Below, in pieces: positions 7,589 through 16,165 of a stretch of 18,253 nt of DNA. The stretch comes from Comamonadaceae bacterium (GTDB lineage: Bacteria > Pseudomonadota > Gammaproteobacteria > Burkholderiales > Burkholderiaceae_C), in NCBI GenBank assembly GCA_947372005.1, contig CANBRV010000015.1:1-18253 (forward strand), written 5' to 3'. Position numbers and translations under genes: made by a program. A model generated the notes under the pieces. That model had not been told where the DNA came from and searched no databases. It saw nothing but the letters and a program-made list of their open reading frames with translations. How positions within the stretch are numbered: the first letter of the stretch is position 1; every line of letters begins with the position of its first letter.

Positions 7589-9979
7589 ATGTCACAACTT
7601 TTTGAATCCACAGCTTTAGTCGTTCCATTTGAACTTTTACGCAACACGGATGTTGAGTCGGTCGGCGGTAAAAACGCCAGCCTTGGCGAAATGATTTCGC
7701 AGTTGCCAACAGGTGTGAAGGTTCCCACAGGGTTTGCAACAACTGCTTATGCATTCCGTGCTTTCTTAAAGCATGCTGGGTTAGATGAAAAAATTAATAA
7801 AAAATTAGCAGCCCTTGATACAGAAGACGTTAATGCTTTAGCCGCTGTTGGTGGTGAAATTCGAGCGATGGTTGAGGCGCAACCTTTCCCTGCCGATCTT
7901 GAGCAAGCGATTCGTGCCGCGTTCGTGACACTTAGCGCAGGCAATGCGGACGCTTCTTTCGCAGTTCGCTCATCGGCAACAGCAGAAGATTTGCCAGATG
8001 CTTCATTTGCCGGACAACAGGAGACATTTCTAAACGTTGTCGGTATCGAAACCGTGCTGCATAAGATGAAAGAAGTGTTTGCATCACTCTATAACGACCG
8101 AGCCATCAGTTACCGAGTTCATAAAGGCTTTGCTCACTCTGAAGTAGCCTTGTCCGCCGGTGTGCAGCGCATGGTGCGCTCCGATTTGGGCTCTGCTGGC
8201 GTTATGTTCACGATGGATACAGAGAGTGGGTTTGATCAAGTTGTGTTCATTACCAGTAGCTATGGTTTGGGCGAAACGGTGGTGCAGGGCGCTGTTAATC
8301 CTGATGAGTTCTATGTTCATAAACCCATGCTGAATGCCGGCCACAGCGCTTTGATTCGCCGTAACTTGGGCAGCAAGCTATTACAAATGGTATTTGCTAC
8401 ACCTGAAGAAAAGGCAGCTAGTGGCAAATTGGTTAGAACCATTGATGTAGAAGGGGCAAAGCGTAATAGCTACTCGCTCACAGATGTCGAAGTTTTGCAG
8501 CTAGCCAAATATGCCGTCATTATTGAAAAGCATTATGGTCGTCCAATGGACATTGAGTGGGGTAAGGATGGTACCGATGGCCAGCTTTACATCCTGCAAG
8601 CTCGTCCGGAGACCGTTAAGAGTCAAGCTGCGGGCAAGGCTGAAGTTCGCTATAAGTTATTAGGCCGAGGCAAAGTATTAGCCGAGGGGCGTGCTATCGG
8701 ACAAAAAATTGGCATCGGAACTGTTCGGTTGGTGCATAGCCTGAACCAAATGGATGAGGTGCAAGAAGGCGATATTTTGGTGACCGACATGACGGATCCC
8801 AATTGGGAGCCTGTTATGAAGCGTGCTAGTGCAATTGTGACGAATCGCGGAGGGCGGACTTGCCATGCTGCGATTATTGCGCGCGAGCTAGGTATTCCTG
8901 CTGTCGTGGGGTGCGGCGACGCAACAGAGCGACTTCAAACGGGCATGCTTGTGACGGTAAGTTGTGCTGAGGGCGATACAGGTTATATCTATGAAGGCAA
9001 GCTTGAGACCGAGCTGACTGAAGTTCAGCGTGGTGTTATGCCAGAGATAAAAACCAAGATTACGATGAATATCGGTAATCCGCAATTAGCTTTTGACTTC
9101 TGTCAGCTGCCTAATGCTGGTGTGGGCTTAGCAAGGCTTGAATTTATTATCAATAACAATATTGGTGTTCATCCTAAAGCTATTTTGGATTATCCCAATA
9201 TCGATGCAGAGCTAAAAGCAGCTGTTGAATCGGCATCTCTCGGGCATGCCTCTCCGCGTGCGTTTTATGTTGATAAAGTGGCTGAGGGAGTTGCAACGAT
9301 TGCAGCTGCATTTTGGCCAAAACCTGTCATTGTTCGACTCTCTGATTTTAAGTCGAATGAATACCGTAAGTTGATTGGCGGTAGCCATTACGAGCCAGAG
9401 GAAGAAAATCCTATGCTGGGCTTCCGCGGCGCATCGCGCTATGTGAGTGAAGAGTTTGGTGAAGCCTTTGCGATGGAGTGCGAAGCTATTAAGCGTGTAC
9501 GAAACGAAATGGGGTTGGTTAATGTTGAGATCATGGTACCTTTTGTACGTACTTTGAAGCAAGCAAAAGCTGTGGGCGAGTTACTTGCCAAGTGCGGACT
9601 TGGCCGCGGGGTTAACGGCTTGCGTCATATCATGATGTGCGAAGTGCCAAGCAATGCTATTTTGGCGGCGCAATTCTTAGAGTTTTATGATGGCTTTTCA
9701 ATTGGTTCGAATGACTTGACGCAGCTCACACTTGGGCTTGATCGAGACTCAGGTTTAGATTTGCTTGCAAAAGATTTCGATGAAAGAGATCCTGCAGTCA
9801 AAGTCATGCTGGAGCTAGCAATTAAGGCATGTCTGGCACAAGACAAATACGTTGGTATTTGCGGGCAAGGGCCTAGCGACCATCCTGATTTTGCACGGTG
9901 GTTGATGGATATGGGCATTAAGTCCATGTCGCTAAACCCCGACTCTGTAGTTGAAACTTGGAAAATGCTCGCTACATAG
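7589..9979 (+). CDS. ppsA: phosphoenolpyruvate synthase
   Basis: PpsA makes PEP from pyruvate and ATP, giving AMP and phosphate, and opens gluconeogenesis from three-carbon acids. The 796-residue protein has the N-terminal ATP-grasp region ([11 protein letters not shown] near 25-35, [20 protein letters not shown] near 128-147), the central phospho-histidine swivel domain with [21 protein letters not shown], and the C-terminal PEP/pyruvate barrel with [30 protein letters not shown] and [16 protein letters not shown]. The catalytic His is His426, and Thr424 two residues before it is the expected PpsR target. Length is close to the E. coli enzyme (792). It is divergent from ppsR and runs into clpS with only six bases between its stop and the clpS ATG. 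Confidence 0.98.
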   Translation: MSQLFESTALVVPFELLRNTDVESVGGKNASLGEMISQLPTGVKVPTGFATTAYAFRAFLKHAGLDEKINKKLAALDTEDVNALAAVGGEIRAMVEAQPFPADLEQAIRAAFVTLSAGNADASFAVRSSATAEDLPDASFAGQQETFLNVVGIETVLHKMKEVFASLYNDRAISYRVHKGFAHSEVALSAGVQRMVRSDLGSAGVMFTMDTESGFDQVVFITSSYGLGETVVQGAVNPDEFYVHKPMLNAGHSALIRRNLGSKLLQMVFATPEEKAASGKLVRTIDVEGAKRNSYSLTDVEVLQLAKYAVIIEKHYGRPMDIEWGKDGTDGQLYILQARPETVKSQAAGKAEVRYKLLGRGKVLAEGRAIGQKIGIGTVRLVHSLNQMDEVQEGDILVTDMTDPNWEPVMKRASAIVTNRGGRTCHAAIIARELGIPAVVGCGDATERLQTGMLVTVSCAEGDTGYIYEGKLETELTEVQRGVMPEIKTKITMNIGNPQLAFDFCQLPNAGVGLARLEFIINNNIGVHPKAILDYPNIDAELKAAVESASLGHASPRAFYVDKVAEGVATIAAAFWPKPVIVRLSDFKSNEYRKLIGGSHYEPEEENPMLGFRGASRYVSEEFGEAFAMECEAIKRVRNEMGLVNVEIMVPFVRTLKQAKAVGELLAKCGLGRGVNGLRHIMMCEVPSNAILAAQFLEFYDGFSIGSNDLTQLTLGLDRDSGLDLLAKDFDERDPAVKVMLELAIKACLAQDKYVGICGQGPSDHPDFARWLMDMGIKSMSLNPDSVVETWKMLAT

Positions 9980-9985
9980 TTGTCT

Positions 9986-10345
9986 ATGGAACAACCGAAT
10001 GGTAATGAGCCGCACATTGTGCGGCCAGGATATGACGACGAGGGCGAGGATTCTATTGTTTTAGAGCGCCGCGCCGAAAAAATTAAGCCGCCACAAATGT
10101 ATCAAGTGGTGCTGCTCAATGATGACTTTACTCCGATGGAATTTGTGGTGTTTGCCATCATGGAGTTTTTTGGCAAAGATCAAGCGACAGCAATAGCCAT
10201 CATGCTCAAAATCCATGCGGAGGGCAGAGGCATTTGTGGTGTTTTTACTCGTGATGTGGCCGCAACAAAGGTTAATACGGTGATGGACGCAGCACAAAAT
10301 GCAGGACACCCCTTGCAAGCAGTCTCAGAGCCCATAGATCTATAG
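9986..10345 (+). CDS. clpS: ClpS, N-degron adaptor for ClpAP
   Basis: ClpS binds proteins with bulky N-terminal residues and delivers them to ClpA for degradation by ClpAP. The 119-residue protein has a flexible acidic N-terminal extension (about 1-36) and the ClpS core. [11 protein letters not shown] (44-54) gives the pocket residues Asn45, Asp46, Asp47, Thr49 and Met51; His77 in MLKIHAEG completes the amino-terminus binding site. All expected pocket residues are present. The ATG at 9986 is chosen; an in-frame TTG at 9980, directly behind the ppsA stop, would add two residues. With a six-base gap to ppsA and only 39 bases to clpA, it is probably translated from the ppsA message, perhaps by coupling. 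Confidence 0.95.
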   Translation: MEQPNGNEPHIVRPGYDDEGEDSIVLERRAEKIKPPQMYQVVLLNDDFTPMEFVVFAIMEFFGKDQATAIAIMLKIHAEGRGICGVFTRDVAATKVNTVMDAAQNAGHPLQAVSEPIDL

Positions 10346-10384
10346 TTATCACTGCGATAGTTAGTCGTTTTTAGAAAGCCAATC

Positions 10385-12697
10385 ATGATTTCACAAGAGT
10401 TAGAAGCAAGCATTCAGATGGCTTTTGCCGAAGCGCGTAAGGCGCGCCACGAGTTCATCACGGTAGAGCATTTACTTCTGGCGATGCTGGATAACCCCAG
10501 CGGGAAAGAAGTCTTAGAGGCCTGCGCGGCCAAGATTGATGAGTTGCGTAAATCGTTGGCCGAATTTATTCAAGAGAACACACCTACGGTTGCTGGAACA
10601 GATGATGTTGATACTCAACCGACTCTTGGCTTTCAACGAGTGATTCAGCGCGCTATCATGCATGTCCAGTCCACAGGGACGGGGAAAAAAGAAGTCCAAG
10701 GTGCCAATATCTTGGTGGCTATTTACGGTGAAAAAGATTCGCATGCGGTCTTCTATTTGCACCAACAAAGCATTACGCGACTTGACGTGGTTAATTTTAT
10801 TGCGCATGGTATTAAAAAAACCGACAAGCCTGAGCCGCAGTCTGCAGGTCCAGATGGGGAAGATGAACCAACCAAATCAGGTGAAAAAGGCGATAAATCT
10901 TCGCCACTTGACACGTATTGCCAAAACCTAAACCAAATGGCTAAAGAGGGCAAGATTGACCCTTTGATTGGTCGTGAACACGAAGTCGAGCGCGCGATTC
11001 AAATCATTTGCCGCCGCCGCAAAAACAATCCTTTGCTAGTGGGTGAAGCGGGCGTTGGTAAAACGGCGATTGCAGAAGGTCTTGCTTGGCGCATCACACA
11101 AAATGAAGTCCCTGATGTACTGGCCGATGCTGTGGTTTATTCGTTGGATACAGGAACGCTGCTTGCTGGAACCAAATATCGCGGTGACTTTGAGGCGCGT
11201 CTTAAAGGCGTTTTGAAGCAGCTCAAAGAAAAACCAAATGCCGTGTTGTTCATTGACGAAATCCACACCATCATTGGTGCGGGCTCAGCTTCAGGCGGGA
11301 CGTTGGATGCATCCAATTTGCTTAAACCAGCGCTAGCAAATGGCCAACTCAAATGCATTGGTGCGACCACGTTTACTGAATATCGCGGAATTTTTGAAAA
11401 AGATGCGGCGCTCTCGCGCCGTTTTCAAAAAATTGATGTGAATGAGCCAACCGTTGAGCAAACCACAGAAATTTTGAAAGGACTTAAATCACGCTTTGAA
11501 GAGCATCACAGCGTGACCTATACGGTCGATGCACTACAAGCAGCTGCCGAACTCTCAGCTAAGTACATCAACGACCGCCATTTGCCAGACAAGGCGATTG
11601 ATGTGATTGATGAGGCAGGCGCTGCCCAGCGTATTGCCAAGCCGGGGAATCGCAAAGAGATCATTGACAAAGCCGAAGTTGAAGCCATCATTGCCAAGAT
11701 TGCACGCATTCCGCCTGCGAATGTCTCTAACGATGACCGCAGCAAATTGCAAACGCTAGAGCGTGATTTGAAAAATGTAGTATTCGGCCAAGACAAAGCG
11801 GTGGATGCGCTTGCGTCTGCGGTGAAGATGGCGCGTTCGGGTATTGGTAAAACAGATAAGCCCATTGGCTCGTTCTTATTCTCTGGCCCAACAGGGGTGG
11901 GTAAAACAGAAGCCGCTAAGCAGTTGGCCTACATCATGGGTATTGAACTTATTCGTTTTGATATGAGCGAATACATGGAGCGTCATGCGGTGAGCCGTTT
12001 GATTGGCGCGCCTCCAGGCTATGTGGGCTTTGATCAAGGTGGCTTGCTGACGGAAGCCATTACCAAGAAGCCGCACTGTGTGCTCTTGCTTGACGAGATT
12101 GAAAAAGCGCATCCCGATGTATTCAATGTGCTCTTGCAAGTGATGGATCACGGTACGCTGACCGATAACAACGGACGCAAAGCGGACTTTAGAAACGTCA
12201 TCATCGTCATGACGACCAATGCGGGCGCTGAGACCATGAATAAAGCCACGATTGGCTTTACCAACTCGCGACAAGCAGGCGATGAGATGGCTGATATCAA
12301 GCGTTTGTTTACGCCTGAATTTAGGAATCGCTTGGACGCTATTGTGAGCTTCAAAGCGCTGGACGAGACCGTTATTTTGCGCGTAGTCGATAAATTCTTA
12401 CTGCAACTTGAGACTCAATTGCAAGATAAGAAAGTTGAGGTGGCTTTTAGTGACAAGCTCCGTGCACATTTGGCGAAAAAAGGCTTCGATCCACTCATGG
12501 GCGCCCGTCCGATGCAGCGCTTGATTCAAGATACGATTCGCAAAGCTTTGGCTGACGAGCTCTTGTTTGGGCGATTGACGAATGGCGGTAGCTTGAATGT
12601 CGATATCGATGAAAAAGGTGAGGTCGTGCTTGAGATCAAGTCGGCTGATCAGCCGCCACCCGATAAACCAAAAAAGAAATCGCCGCAAACGGTATAA
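10385..12697 (+). CDS. clpA: ATP-dependent Clp protease ATP-binding subunit ClpA
   Basis: ClpA is the hexameric AAA+ unfoldase that feeds substrates into ClpP. The 770-residue protein (E. coli 758) has the double Clp-N domain (about 1-145), an acidic/Gly-rich linker (145-175), then AAA module 1 with Walker A GEAGVGKT (220-227), Walker B LFIDE (288-292) and pore loop KYRGDF (Tyr265). AAA module 2 has Walker A GPTGVGKT (501-508), Walker B LLLDE (567-571) and pore loop GYVG (Tyr546). There is no long ClpB-type coiled-coil insertion. The IGF tripeptide at 623-625 is the ClpP-docking loop, so a ClpP partner should exist elsewhere in the genome. The tail is short and lysine-rich. It follows clpS, the usual pairing, and ends at a strong two-way terminator. 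Confidence 0.98.
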   Translation: MISQELEASIQMAFAEARKARHEFITVEHLLLAMLDNPSGKEVLEACAAKIDELRKSLAEFIQENTPTVAGTDDVDTQPTLGFQRVIQRAIMHVQSTGTGKKEVQGANILVAIYGEKDSHAVFYLHQQSITRLDVVNFIAHGIKKTDKPEPQSAGPDGEDEPTKSGEKGDKSSPLDTYCQNLNQMAKEGKIDPLIGREHEVERAIQIICRRRKNNPLLVGEAGVGKTAIAEGLAWRITQNEVPDVLADAVVYSLDTGTLLAGTKYRGDFEARLKGVLKQLKEKPNAVLFIDEIHTIIGAGSASGGTLDASNLLKPALANGQLKCIGATTFTEYRGIFEKDAALSRRFQKIDVNEPTVEQTTEILKGLKSRFEEHHSVTYTVDALQAAAELSAKYINDRHLPDKAIDVIDEAGAAQRIAKPGNRKEIIDKAEVEAIIAKIARIPPANVSNDDRSKLQTLERDLKNVVFGQDKAVDALASAVKMARSGIGKTDKPIGSFLFSGPTGVGKTEAAKQLAYIMGIELIRFDMSEYMERHAVSRLIGAPPGYVGFDQGGLLTEAITKKPHCVLLLDEIEKAHPDVFNVLLQVMDHGTLTDNNGRKADFRNVIIVMTTNAGAETMNKATIGFTNSRQAGDEMADIKRLFTPEFRNRLDAIVSFKALDETVILRVVDKFLLQLETQLQDKKVEVAFSDKLRAHLAKKGFDPLMGARPMQRLIQDTIRKALADELLFGRLTNGGSLNVDIDEKGEVVLEIKSADQPPPDKPKKKSPQTV

Positions 12698-12728
12698 AAA
12701 AAGCGACTCGTATGAGTCGCTTTTTTTT
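12697..12728. terminator. bidirectional rho-independent terminator between clpA and rimO
   Basis: A perfect 7-base-pair stem (GCGACTC at 12703-12709 with GAGTCGC at 12714-12720) with loop GTAT is flanked by seven or more As on the left and eight Ts on the right. It can stop clpA transcripts and the oppositely directed rimO transcripts. Confidence 0.93.
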
Positions 12729-12746
12729 GAGCTGTTGAAATGCCGT

Positions 12747-14150
12747 TTAGATAGGGGCGGCCACCAAGTCATGACCGTCCACGCCCACAACCCGAGCGCG
12801 AGTGAATTCACCGACCTTGAGTTGTTTACTGATTTTTTCAGGTGGCAACAACTTGACCACACCATCGATTTCGGGAGCATCAGCATAGCTACGACCTATG
12901 CCACCTTTTTTGCCAAGCGCTGGTGCACTGTCAATAAGAATCTGCATAGTTGCGCCAATGCGGGATTGGAGTTTGGTGCTCGATACTTCTTCAGCCACAG
13001 CCATAAATCTGGCACGGCGCTCTTCGCGCAAGGCAATAGGCAGCATGCCTTCCAGCTTGTTGGCTTCAGCGCCCGTCACATCTGAGTAGGCGAAACAACC
13101 TGCACGGTCAATTTTGGCCTCGCGCATGAAATCCAGTAAGTGCTCAAACTCTTCTTCTGTCTCACCAGGAAATCCGGCAATAAAAGTAGAGCGAATCACA
13201 ATTTCTGGGCAAGCCGCACGCCACGCGGCAAGGCGCTCCAGGTTGCGCTCGCCACTGGCGGGGCGCTTCATGCGTTTCAAAACATCAGGATGGCTGTGCT
13301 GCAAAGGTACATCTAAATAAGGCAACACAAGCCCCTCAGCCATGAGGGGCACGACTGCATCCACGCTAGGGTAGGGATAGACATAGTGCAAACGAACCCA
13401 GGCGCCATAAGGCTTAGCGAGCTGTCCTAGTTCAGCCACCAAATCTAGCATGCGTGTTTTGACAGGTCGACCTTCAAAAAATCCCGTGCGATATTTAACA
13501 TCTACGCCGTAGGCTGACGTGTCTTGACTGATAACAAGCAGCTCTTTCACACCGCCCTCAAATAAGGCTTCGGCTTCTTTGAGTACGTCGCCTATGGGGC
13601 GACTCACCAAATCGCCGCGCATCGATGGAATGATGCAAAACGTGCAGCGGTGGTTACAGCCTTCACTAATTTTGAGATACGCGTAATGCTTGGGTGTCAG
13701 TTTGATGCCAAAACTTGGCGTGAGATCGATAAAAGGATCGTGACGCTTAGGCAGATGCAGATGTACGGCATCCATCACTTCTTGCGTGGCGTGAGGGCCT
13801 GTGACTGCCAGCACGCTAGGGTGCATCTTGCGAACGAGGTTTTGGTCGGTTGTACCGCCACTTGTGTCTGCACTACCGTCTACGGCTTTAGACCCCAAGC
13901 AGCCAGTAACAATCACTTTGCCATTCGCCGCTAGGGCCTCGCCAATGGTGTCTAAACTTTCCTTGACGGCATCATCAATAAAACCACAGGTATTGACGAT
14001 GACTAAATCGGCGCCTTCAAAAGTTTTGCTGGTTTCGTAACCTTCAGCTGAAAGTTGCGTAAGTATTAACTCAGAGTCGGTCAGGGCCTTGGGGCAGCCT
14101 AAGCTGACGAATCCTACTCTGGGTGGCGCTTGAGTCATAAGTGCTGTCAT
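12747..14150 (-). CDS. rimO: ribosomal protein uS12 methylthiotransferase RimO
   Basis: RimO is a radical-SAM enzyme that adds a methylthio group to a conserved aspartate of ribosomal protein S12. The 467-residue product has the N-terminal MTTase domain with its three cluster cysteines (Cys19 in [13 protein letters not shown], Cys55 in NTCGFID, Cys84 in TGCLG), the radical-SAM motif CNHRCTFC (Cys165, 169, 172) and a C-terminal TRAM domain (about 400-467). A Gly/Ser/Thr-rich insertion of about 15 residues (about 89-105) follows Cys84 compared with E. coli. The start at 14150 is preferred because its ATG overlaps the phaR stop codon (ATGA); the frame is open to 14213, but those extra residues do not resemble RimO. 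An ATG four codons later is also possible. Confidence 0.96.
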   Translation of the reverse strand: MTALMTQAPPRVGFVSLGCPKALTDSELILTQLSAEGYETSKTFEGADLVIVNTCGFIDDAVKESLDTIGEALAANGKVIVTGCLGSKAVDGSADTSGGTTDQNLVRKMHPSVLAVTGPHATQEVMDAVHLHLPKRHDPFIDLTPSFGIKLTPKHYAYLKISEGCNHRCTFCIIPSMRGDLVSRPIGDVLKEAEALFEGGVKELLVISQDTSAYGVDVKYRTGFFEGRPVKTRMLDLVAELGQLAKPYGAWVRLHYVYPYPSVDAVVPLMAEGLVLPYLDVPLQHSHPDVLKRMKRPASGERNLERLAAWRAACPEIVIRSTFIAGFPGETEEEFEHLLDFMREAKIDRAGCFAYSDVTGAEANKLEGMLPIALREERRARFMAVAEEVSSTKLQSRIGATMQILIDSAPALGKKGGIGRSYADAPEIDGVVKLLPPEKISKQLKVGEFTRARVVGVDGHDLVAAPI

Positions 14151-14641
14151 GGTTTTTTCATTCCAAACATGGACATCATTTGATCTTGCAAGGCAGTCAT
14201 TTGCCCGGTCCATGCCTCGGGTTTAAATACTTGCTCTGTGGCATTCATTGGCAAGGCTTGCGTTGTAATCTGTTTTTGCATATCGGCGAATACCTGCAGA
14301 TTTTTCTCTAGGTAGCTACCCATAAATCCTTGCATGGCGTGACCATAGGTGCGGATGATATTTGAAAGCACCGCTTCGCTAAACAAGGGCGCGCCGCCAG
14401 CTTCTTCCTCTAGAATAATTTGTAACAGCAAGCTCCGTGTGATGTCTTCTTCGGTTTTTGCATCGATGACTTTGAATGCTGCACCACTCATGACCAATTG
14501 CTTGATATCCGATAGCGCGATGTAATTAGACGTTAGAGTGTCATAAAGTCGGCGGTTTGGATACTTCTTGATGACACGGTCATGCAGAGCGTTTTGCTCA
14601 GTTGGAGCAGCTGTAGGTTTTTTTTTAATTTTAGTGGCCAC
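14147..14641 (-). CDS. phaR: polyhydroxyalkanoate synthesis regulator PhaR (PhbR)
   Basis: PhaR is a repressor that binds DNA near phasin genes and is released when it binds nascent polyhydroxyalkanoate granules, so it links granule formation to phasin supply. The 164-residue protein has a basic N-terminus and the PHB/PHA accumulation DNA-binding domain (about 21-85), shown by [19 protein letters not shown] and LSDIKQLV. A helical region rich in Met/Gln (about 90-164) ends in [10 protein letters not shown]. The gene implies that the organism stores polyhydroxyalkanoate, although phaC, phaA and phaB are not here. It overlaps rimO by four bases, so the two are translationally coupled. It lies 57 bases after tRNA-Val on the same strand and may share its transcript. 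Confidence 0.94.
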   Translation of the reverse strand: MATKIKKKPTAAPTEQNALHDRVIKKYPNRRLYDTLTSNYIALSDIKQLVMSGAAFKVIDAKTEEDITRSLLLQIILEEEAGGAPLFSEAVLSNIIRTYGHAMQGFMGSYLEKNLQVFADMQKQITTQALPMNATEQVFKPEAWTGQMTALQDQMMSMFGMKKP

Positions 14642-14677
14642 GATGTTTGAGGGTATGTGCCATAAAGAGTTTGTGTA

Positions 14678-14704
14678 CTACCAAGCTATAAAAATGCTTG
14701 GTAG
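14678..14704 (-). repeat. perfect 9-bp inverted repeat overlapping the tRNA-Val 3' end
   Basis: CTACCAAGC at 14678-14686 and GCTTGGTAG at 14696-14704 are exact reverse complements across a 9-base AT-rich spacer. On the transcribed strand the first arm contains the last acceptor-stem bases and the CCA of tRNA-Val; the second arm lies in the trailer. There is no T-run after it, so it is not a standard terminator. Confidence 0.85.
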
Positions 14705-14775
14705 GCGCGATTGGATTCGAACCAACGACCCCCACCATGTCAAGGTGATGCTCTAACCAACTGAGCTACGCGCCT
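14699..14775 (-). tRNA. tRNA-Val (anticodon GAC)
   Basis: On the minus strand the sequence folds as a full cloverleaf. The 7-base acceptor stem AGGCGCG pairs with CGCGCCT. The D-arm contains GTAGCTCAGTTGGTTAGAGC, and the anticodon stem TCACC/GGTGG holds the loop TTGACAT with anticodon GAC. The T-arm is TTGGTTCGAATCCAA. The discriminator A is followed by an encoded CCA at 14701-14699. It reads GUC and GUU valine codons. It lies 57 bases upstream of phaR on the same strand. Confidence 0.97.
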
Positions 14776-14807
14776 GTAAAGGCTCTTACTTAAAGCTAAT
14801 GAAGTAA

Positions 14808-14820
14808 GCCGCTAAGTATA
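14808..14820 (-). promoter_or_regulatory. candidate -10 region of the tRNA-Val promoter
   Basis: TATACT on the minus strand (14820-14815) is followed by the GC-rich stretch TAGCGGC, a discriminator of the kind seen in growth-rate-controlled stable RNA promoters. It would start the transcript about 33 bases before the tRNA. No good -35 lies at the usual distance, so the call is weak. Confidence 0.3.
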
Positions 14821-14837
14821 ACAGAGCTTAGCTTGCT

Positions 14838-15653
14838 TTAGCTTTTCTGCGTTAAGCGCTTGACTTGTTGTGCGGCGCAAGAAATAAAAATAATGGTGCC
14901 CATATAGAACAAAACCTGAAGTCCTGACGGGCTCGCGTCATAGCCAAGTAGCGCTCGGAACAGAGTACCCAGGGGCGAGTCTATTGATAAAATAGATGAT
15001 GTATCCCAGAGCGGATCAGCCCAGCGCTGAACTAAGCCAGATTGAGTTAAGGCTTTTGCCAAATGGGCAGCTAAAGCCCCCGCCATGATGAGAACCCAAA
15101 TATTGGTGACTGTAAAAAAATGCTGTGTTCTGATTTTTGATAAACCCGCGTATATCAAAACTCCACAAATTACGCCAGAGACCAACCCAAGTACAACACC
15201 TATTAGCATTGATGCGACGCTTTGAACTGAGCCTGACGTAAAGCCTGAAATGAACACTACAACTTCAGTGCCTTCTCGCAGCACAGCTAAAGCCACTGCA
15301 ATTGAAAGCGCCCATAAGGAGTTCAGTCCACTGTTTGCCGAATTCCCTAATCGTTTAGCCGTTTTTATAGTTTCTTGACTATGTGTGGATACCCACACGC
15401 AATGCCAAGTGAGCATGAGCAACGCAATCGAAATAATGCCAATATTTAAAAAGTCTTGCCCAAGACCTTCACCCAAGGTACTGATGCGCTCTATGGTTAG
15501 TGCAACGCCAACCGCACCAAAGCAGCCTGCAATTACACCAATACTTAGCCAATGCGTTCGTCGAAACAGGCCACGAGTAGACGCCGCAATTATTCCAATG
15601 AATAGCGCGGCCTCCAATGTCTCTCGAAAAACAATTAGTGCAGTAGCAAACAT
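14838..15653 (-). CDS. FTR1 family iron permease (FtrC/EfeU-like)
   Basis: A 271-residue inner-membrane protein with about seven hydrophobic segments. It carries both iron-permease signatures: RETLE (residues 10-14) in the first membrane segment and REGTE (126-130) in the fourth, the glutamate motifs that carry iron in FTR1 and EfeU. The frame is open to 15716, but Met22 of that longer version, at 15653, gives the standard N-terminus MFATALIVFRETLEAALFIG and starts four bases after the stop of the periplasmic gene. That tight spacing means the two are one operon. Bordetella ftrABCD has a similar cupredoxin-permease pair (FtrB-FtrC). A Fur operator upstream supports induction under iron limitation. 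No EfeB, P19-type protein or polyferredoxin is nearby. Confidence 0.93.
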   Translation of the reverse strand: MFATALIVFRETLEAALFIGIIAASTRGLFRRTHWLSIGVIAGCFGAVGVALTIERISTLGEGLGQDFLNIGIISIALLMLTWHCVWVSTHSQETIKTAKRLGNSANSGLNSLWALSIAVALAVLREGTEVVVFISGFTSGSVQSVASMLIGVVLGLVSGVICGVLIYAGLSKIRTQHFFTVTNIWVLIMAGALAAHLAKALTQSGLVQRWADPLWDTSSILSIDSPLGTLFRALLGYDASPSGLQVLFYMGTIIFISCAAQQVKRLTQKS

Positions 15654-15657
15654 GGCG

Positions 15658-15987
15658 TTACTCTGCAACGACGACGCCATTAGCTGTCTTGGCGTTGTAT
15701 TCGCCCAAGAACTCATATTGCCCAGGCTTTAGAGGACCAATAAAGATGGTTATTTTGCTATTTGCGGGTATAAGTTTTTCGCGACTTAATTTTGGACTAT
15801 CCAACTCTTCAGGAGTGCTATCTTGATTGTGAACAACAAGCTTAATGCGCTGATTGGCGGGCACTTTTATTTCCGCAGGCTCAAAGCGATGGTTTTTGAT
15901 TATGAGTAATTTTTCAAATTCTGCGGCAAGGATGGATGACATCCCAAAGAGACCAAGGCTTACGATGAGTAATGTACGAGCTAGCAT
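15658..15987 (-). CDS. periplasmic cupredoxin-fold protein of an FTR1 iron uptake unit (FtrB-like)
   Basis: A 109-residue exported protein: the signal peptide is about residues 1-22 (ending SSILAAE), then a single cupredoxin-like beta domain. RFEPAEIKVPANQRIKLVV (34-52), HNQDSTPEELDSP (53-65) and IFIGPLKPGQYEFLGEYN (81-98) resemble the small cupredoxins found directly before FTR1 permeases. A type-1 copper site needs Cys, Met and two His; the mature part has two His (33 and 53) but no Cys and no Met, so a blue-copper site is absent. The acidic residues near 60-63 could bind metal, which is inference. An AAAGG ribosome site precedes the ATG. The expected role is to handle periplasmic iron for the permease encoded four bases downstream. 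Confidence 0.87.
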   Translation of the reverse strand: MLARTLLIVSLGLFGMSSILAAEFEKLLIIKNHRFEPAEIKVPANQRIKLVVHNQDSTPEELDSPKLSREKLIPANSKITIFIGPLKPGQYEFLGEYNAKTANGVVVAE

Positions 15988-16025
15988 TTTTAACCTTTTA
16001 GTTTCATATCAAAAACATGCATTCA

Positions 16026-16044
16026 AAAGAGAATAATTCTCATT
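16026..16044 (-). promoter_or_regulatory. Fur box upstream of the iron uptake operon
   Basis: The plus-strand 19-mer AAAGAGAATAATTCTCATT is an interrupted palindrome in which 8 of 9 positions match across a central base. It matches the GAGAAT-n-ATTCTC form of the Fur operator. It lies 38 bases upstream of the cupredoxin start. Possible promoter elements overlap or precede it: an extended -10 TGATATGAA at 16011-16003, and TTTACG with TATAAT 16 bases apart at 16090-16063. Binding there would repress transcription when iron is plentiful. Confidence 0.85.
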
Positions 16045-16087
16045 TAAATAAAAATTTAACGAATTATAAAACTAATCTTTCAAACGT

Positions 16088-16120
16088 AAAAAACGACCTG
16101 ATGCGTGTGCGTCAGGTCGT
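16088..16120 (-). terminator. rho-independent terminator after the Bug-family gene
   Basis: On the minus strand ACGACCTGA pairs perfectly with TCAGGTCGT (9 base pairs) across a 10-base loop, followed by a run of Ts (16093-16088). It ends the minus-strand gene that stops at 16166 and separates it from the iron operon. Confidence 0.9.
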
Positions 16121-16165
16121 CAGTAGCGCGTGAAATACGAGTGTATTTAAGGGATGAAAATACCG

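Noticed and set aside
12597..13085. Plus-strand open frame of 162 codons across the clpA end and rimO
   Set aside because: It passes through a strong terminator hairpin and overlaps two well-supported genes; its sequence shows no recognisable domain.
14151..14213. Upstream extension of rimO by 21 residues
   Set aside because: These residues overlap phaR coding sequence and do not resemble RimO N-termini; the ATGA-coupled start at 14150 is more convincing.
15654..15716. Upstream extension of the FTR1 permease by 21 residues
   Set aside because: It overlaps the end of the cupredoxin gene and lacks the membrane-segment start; the start at 15653 matches FTR1 proteins.
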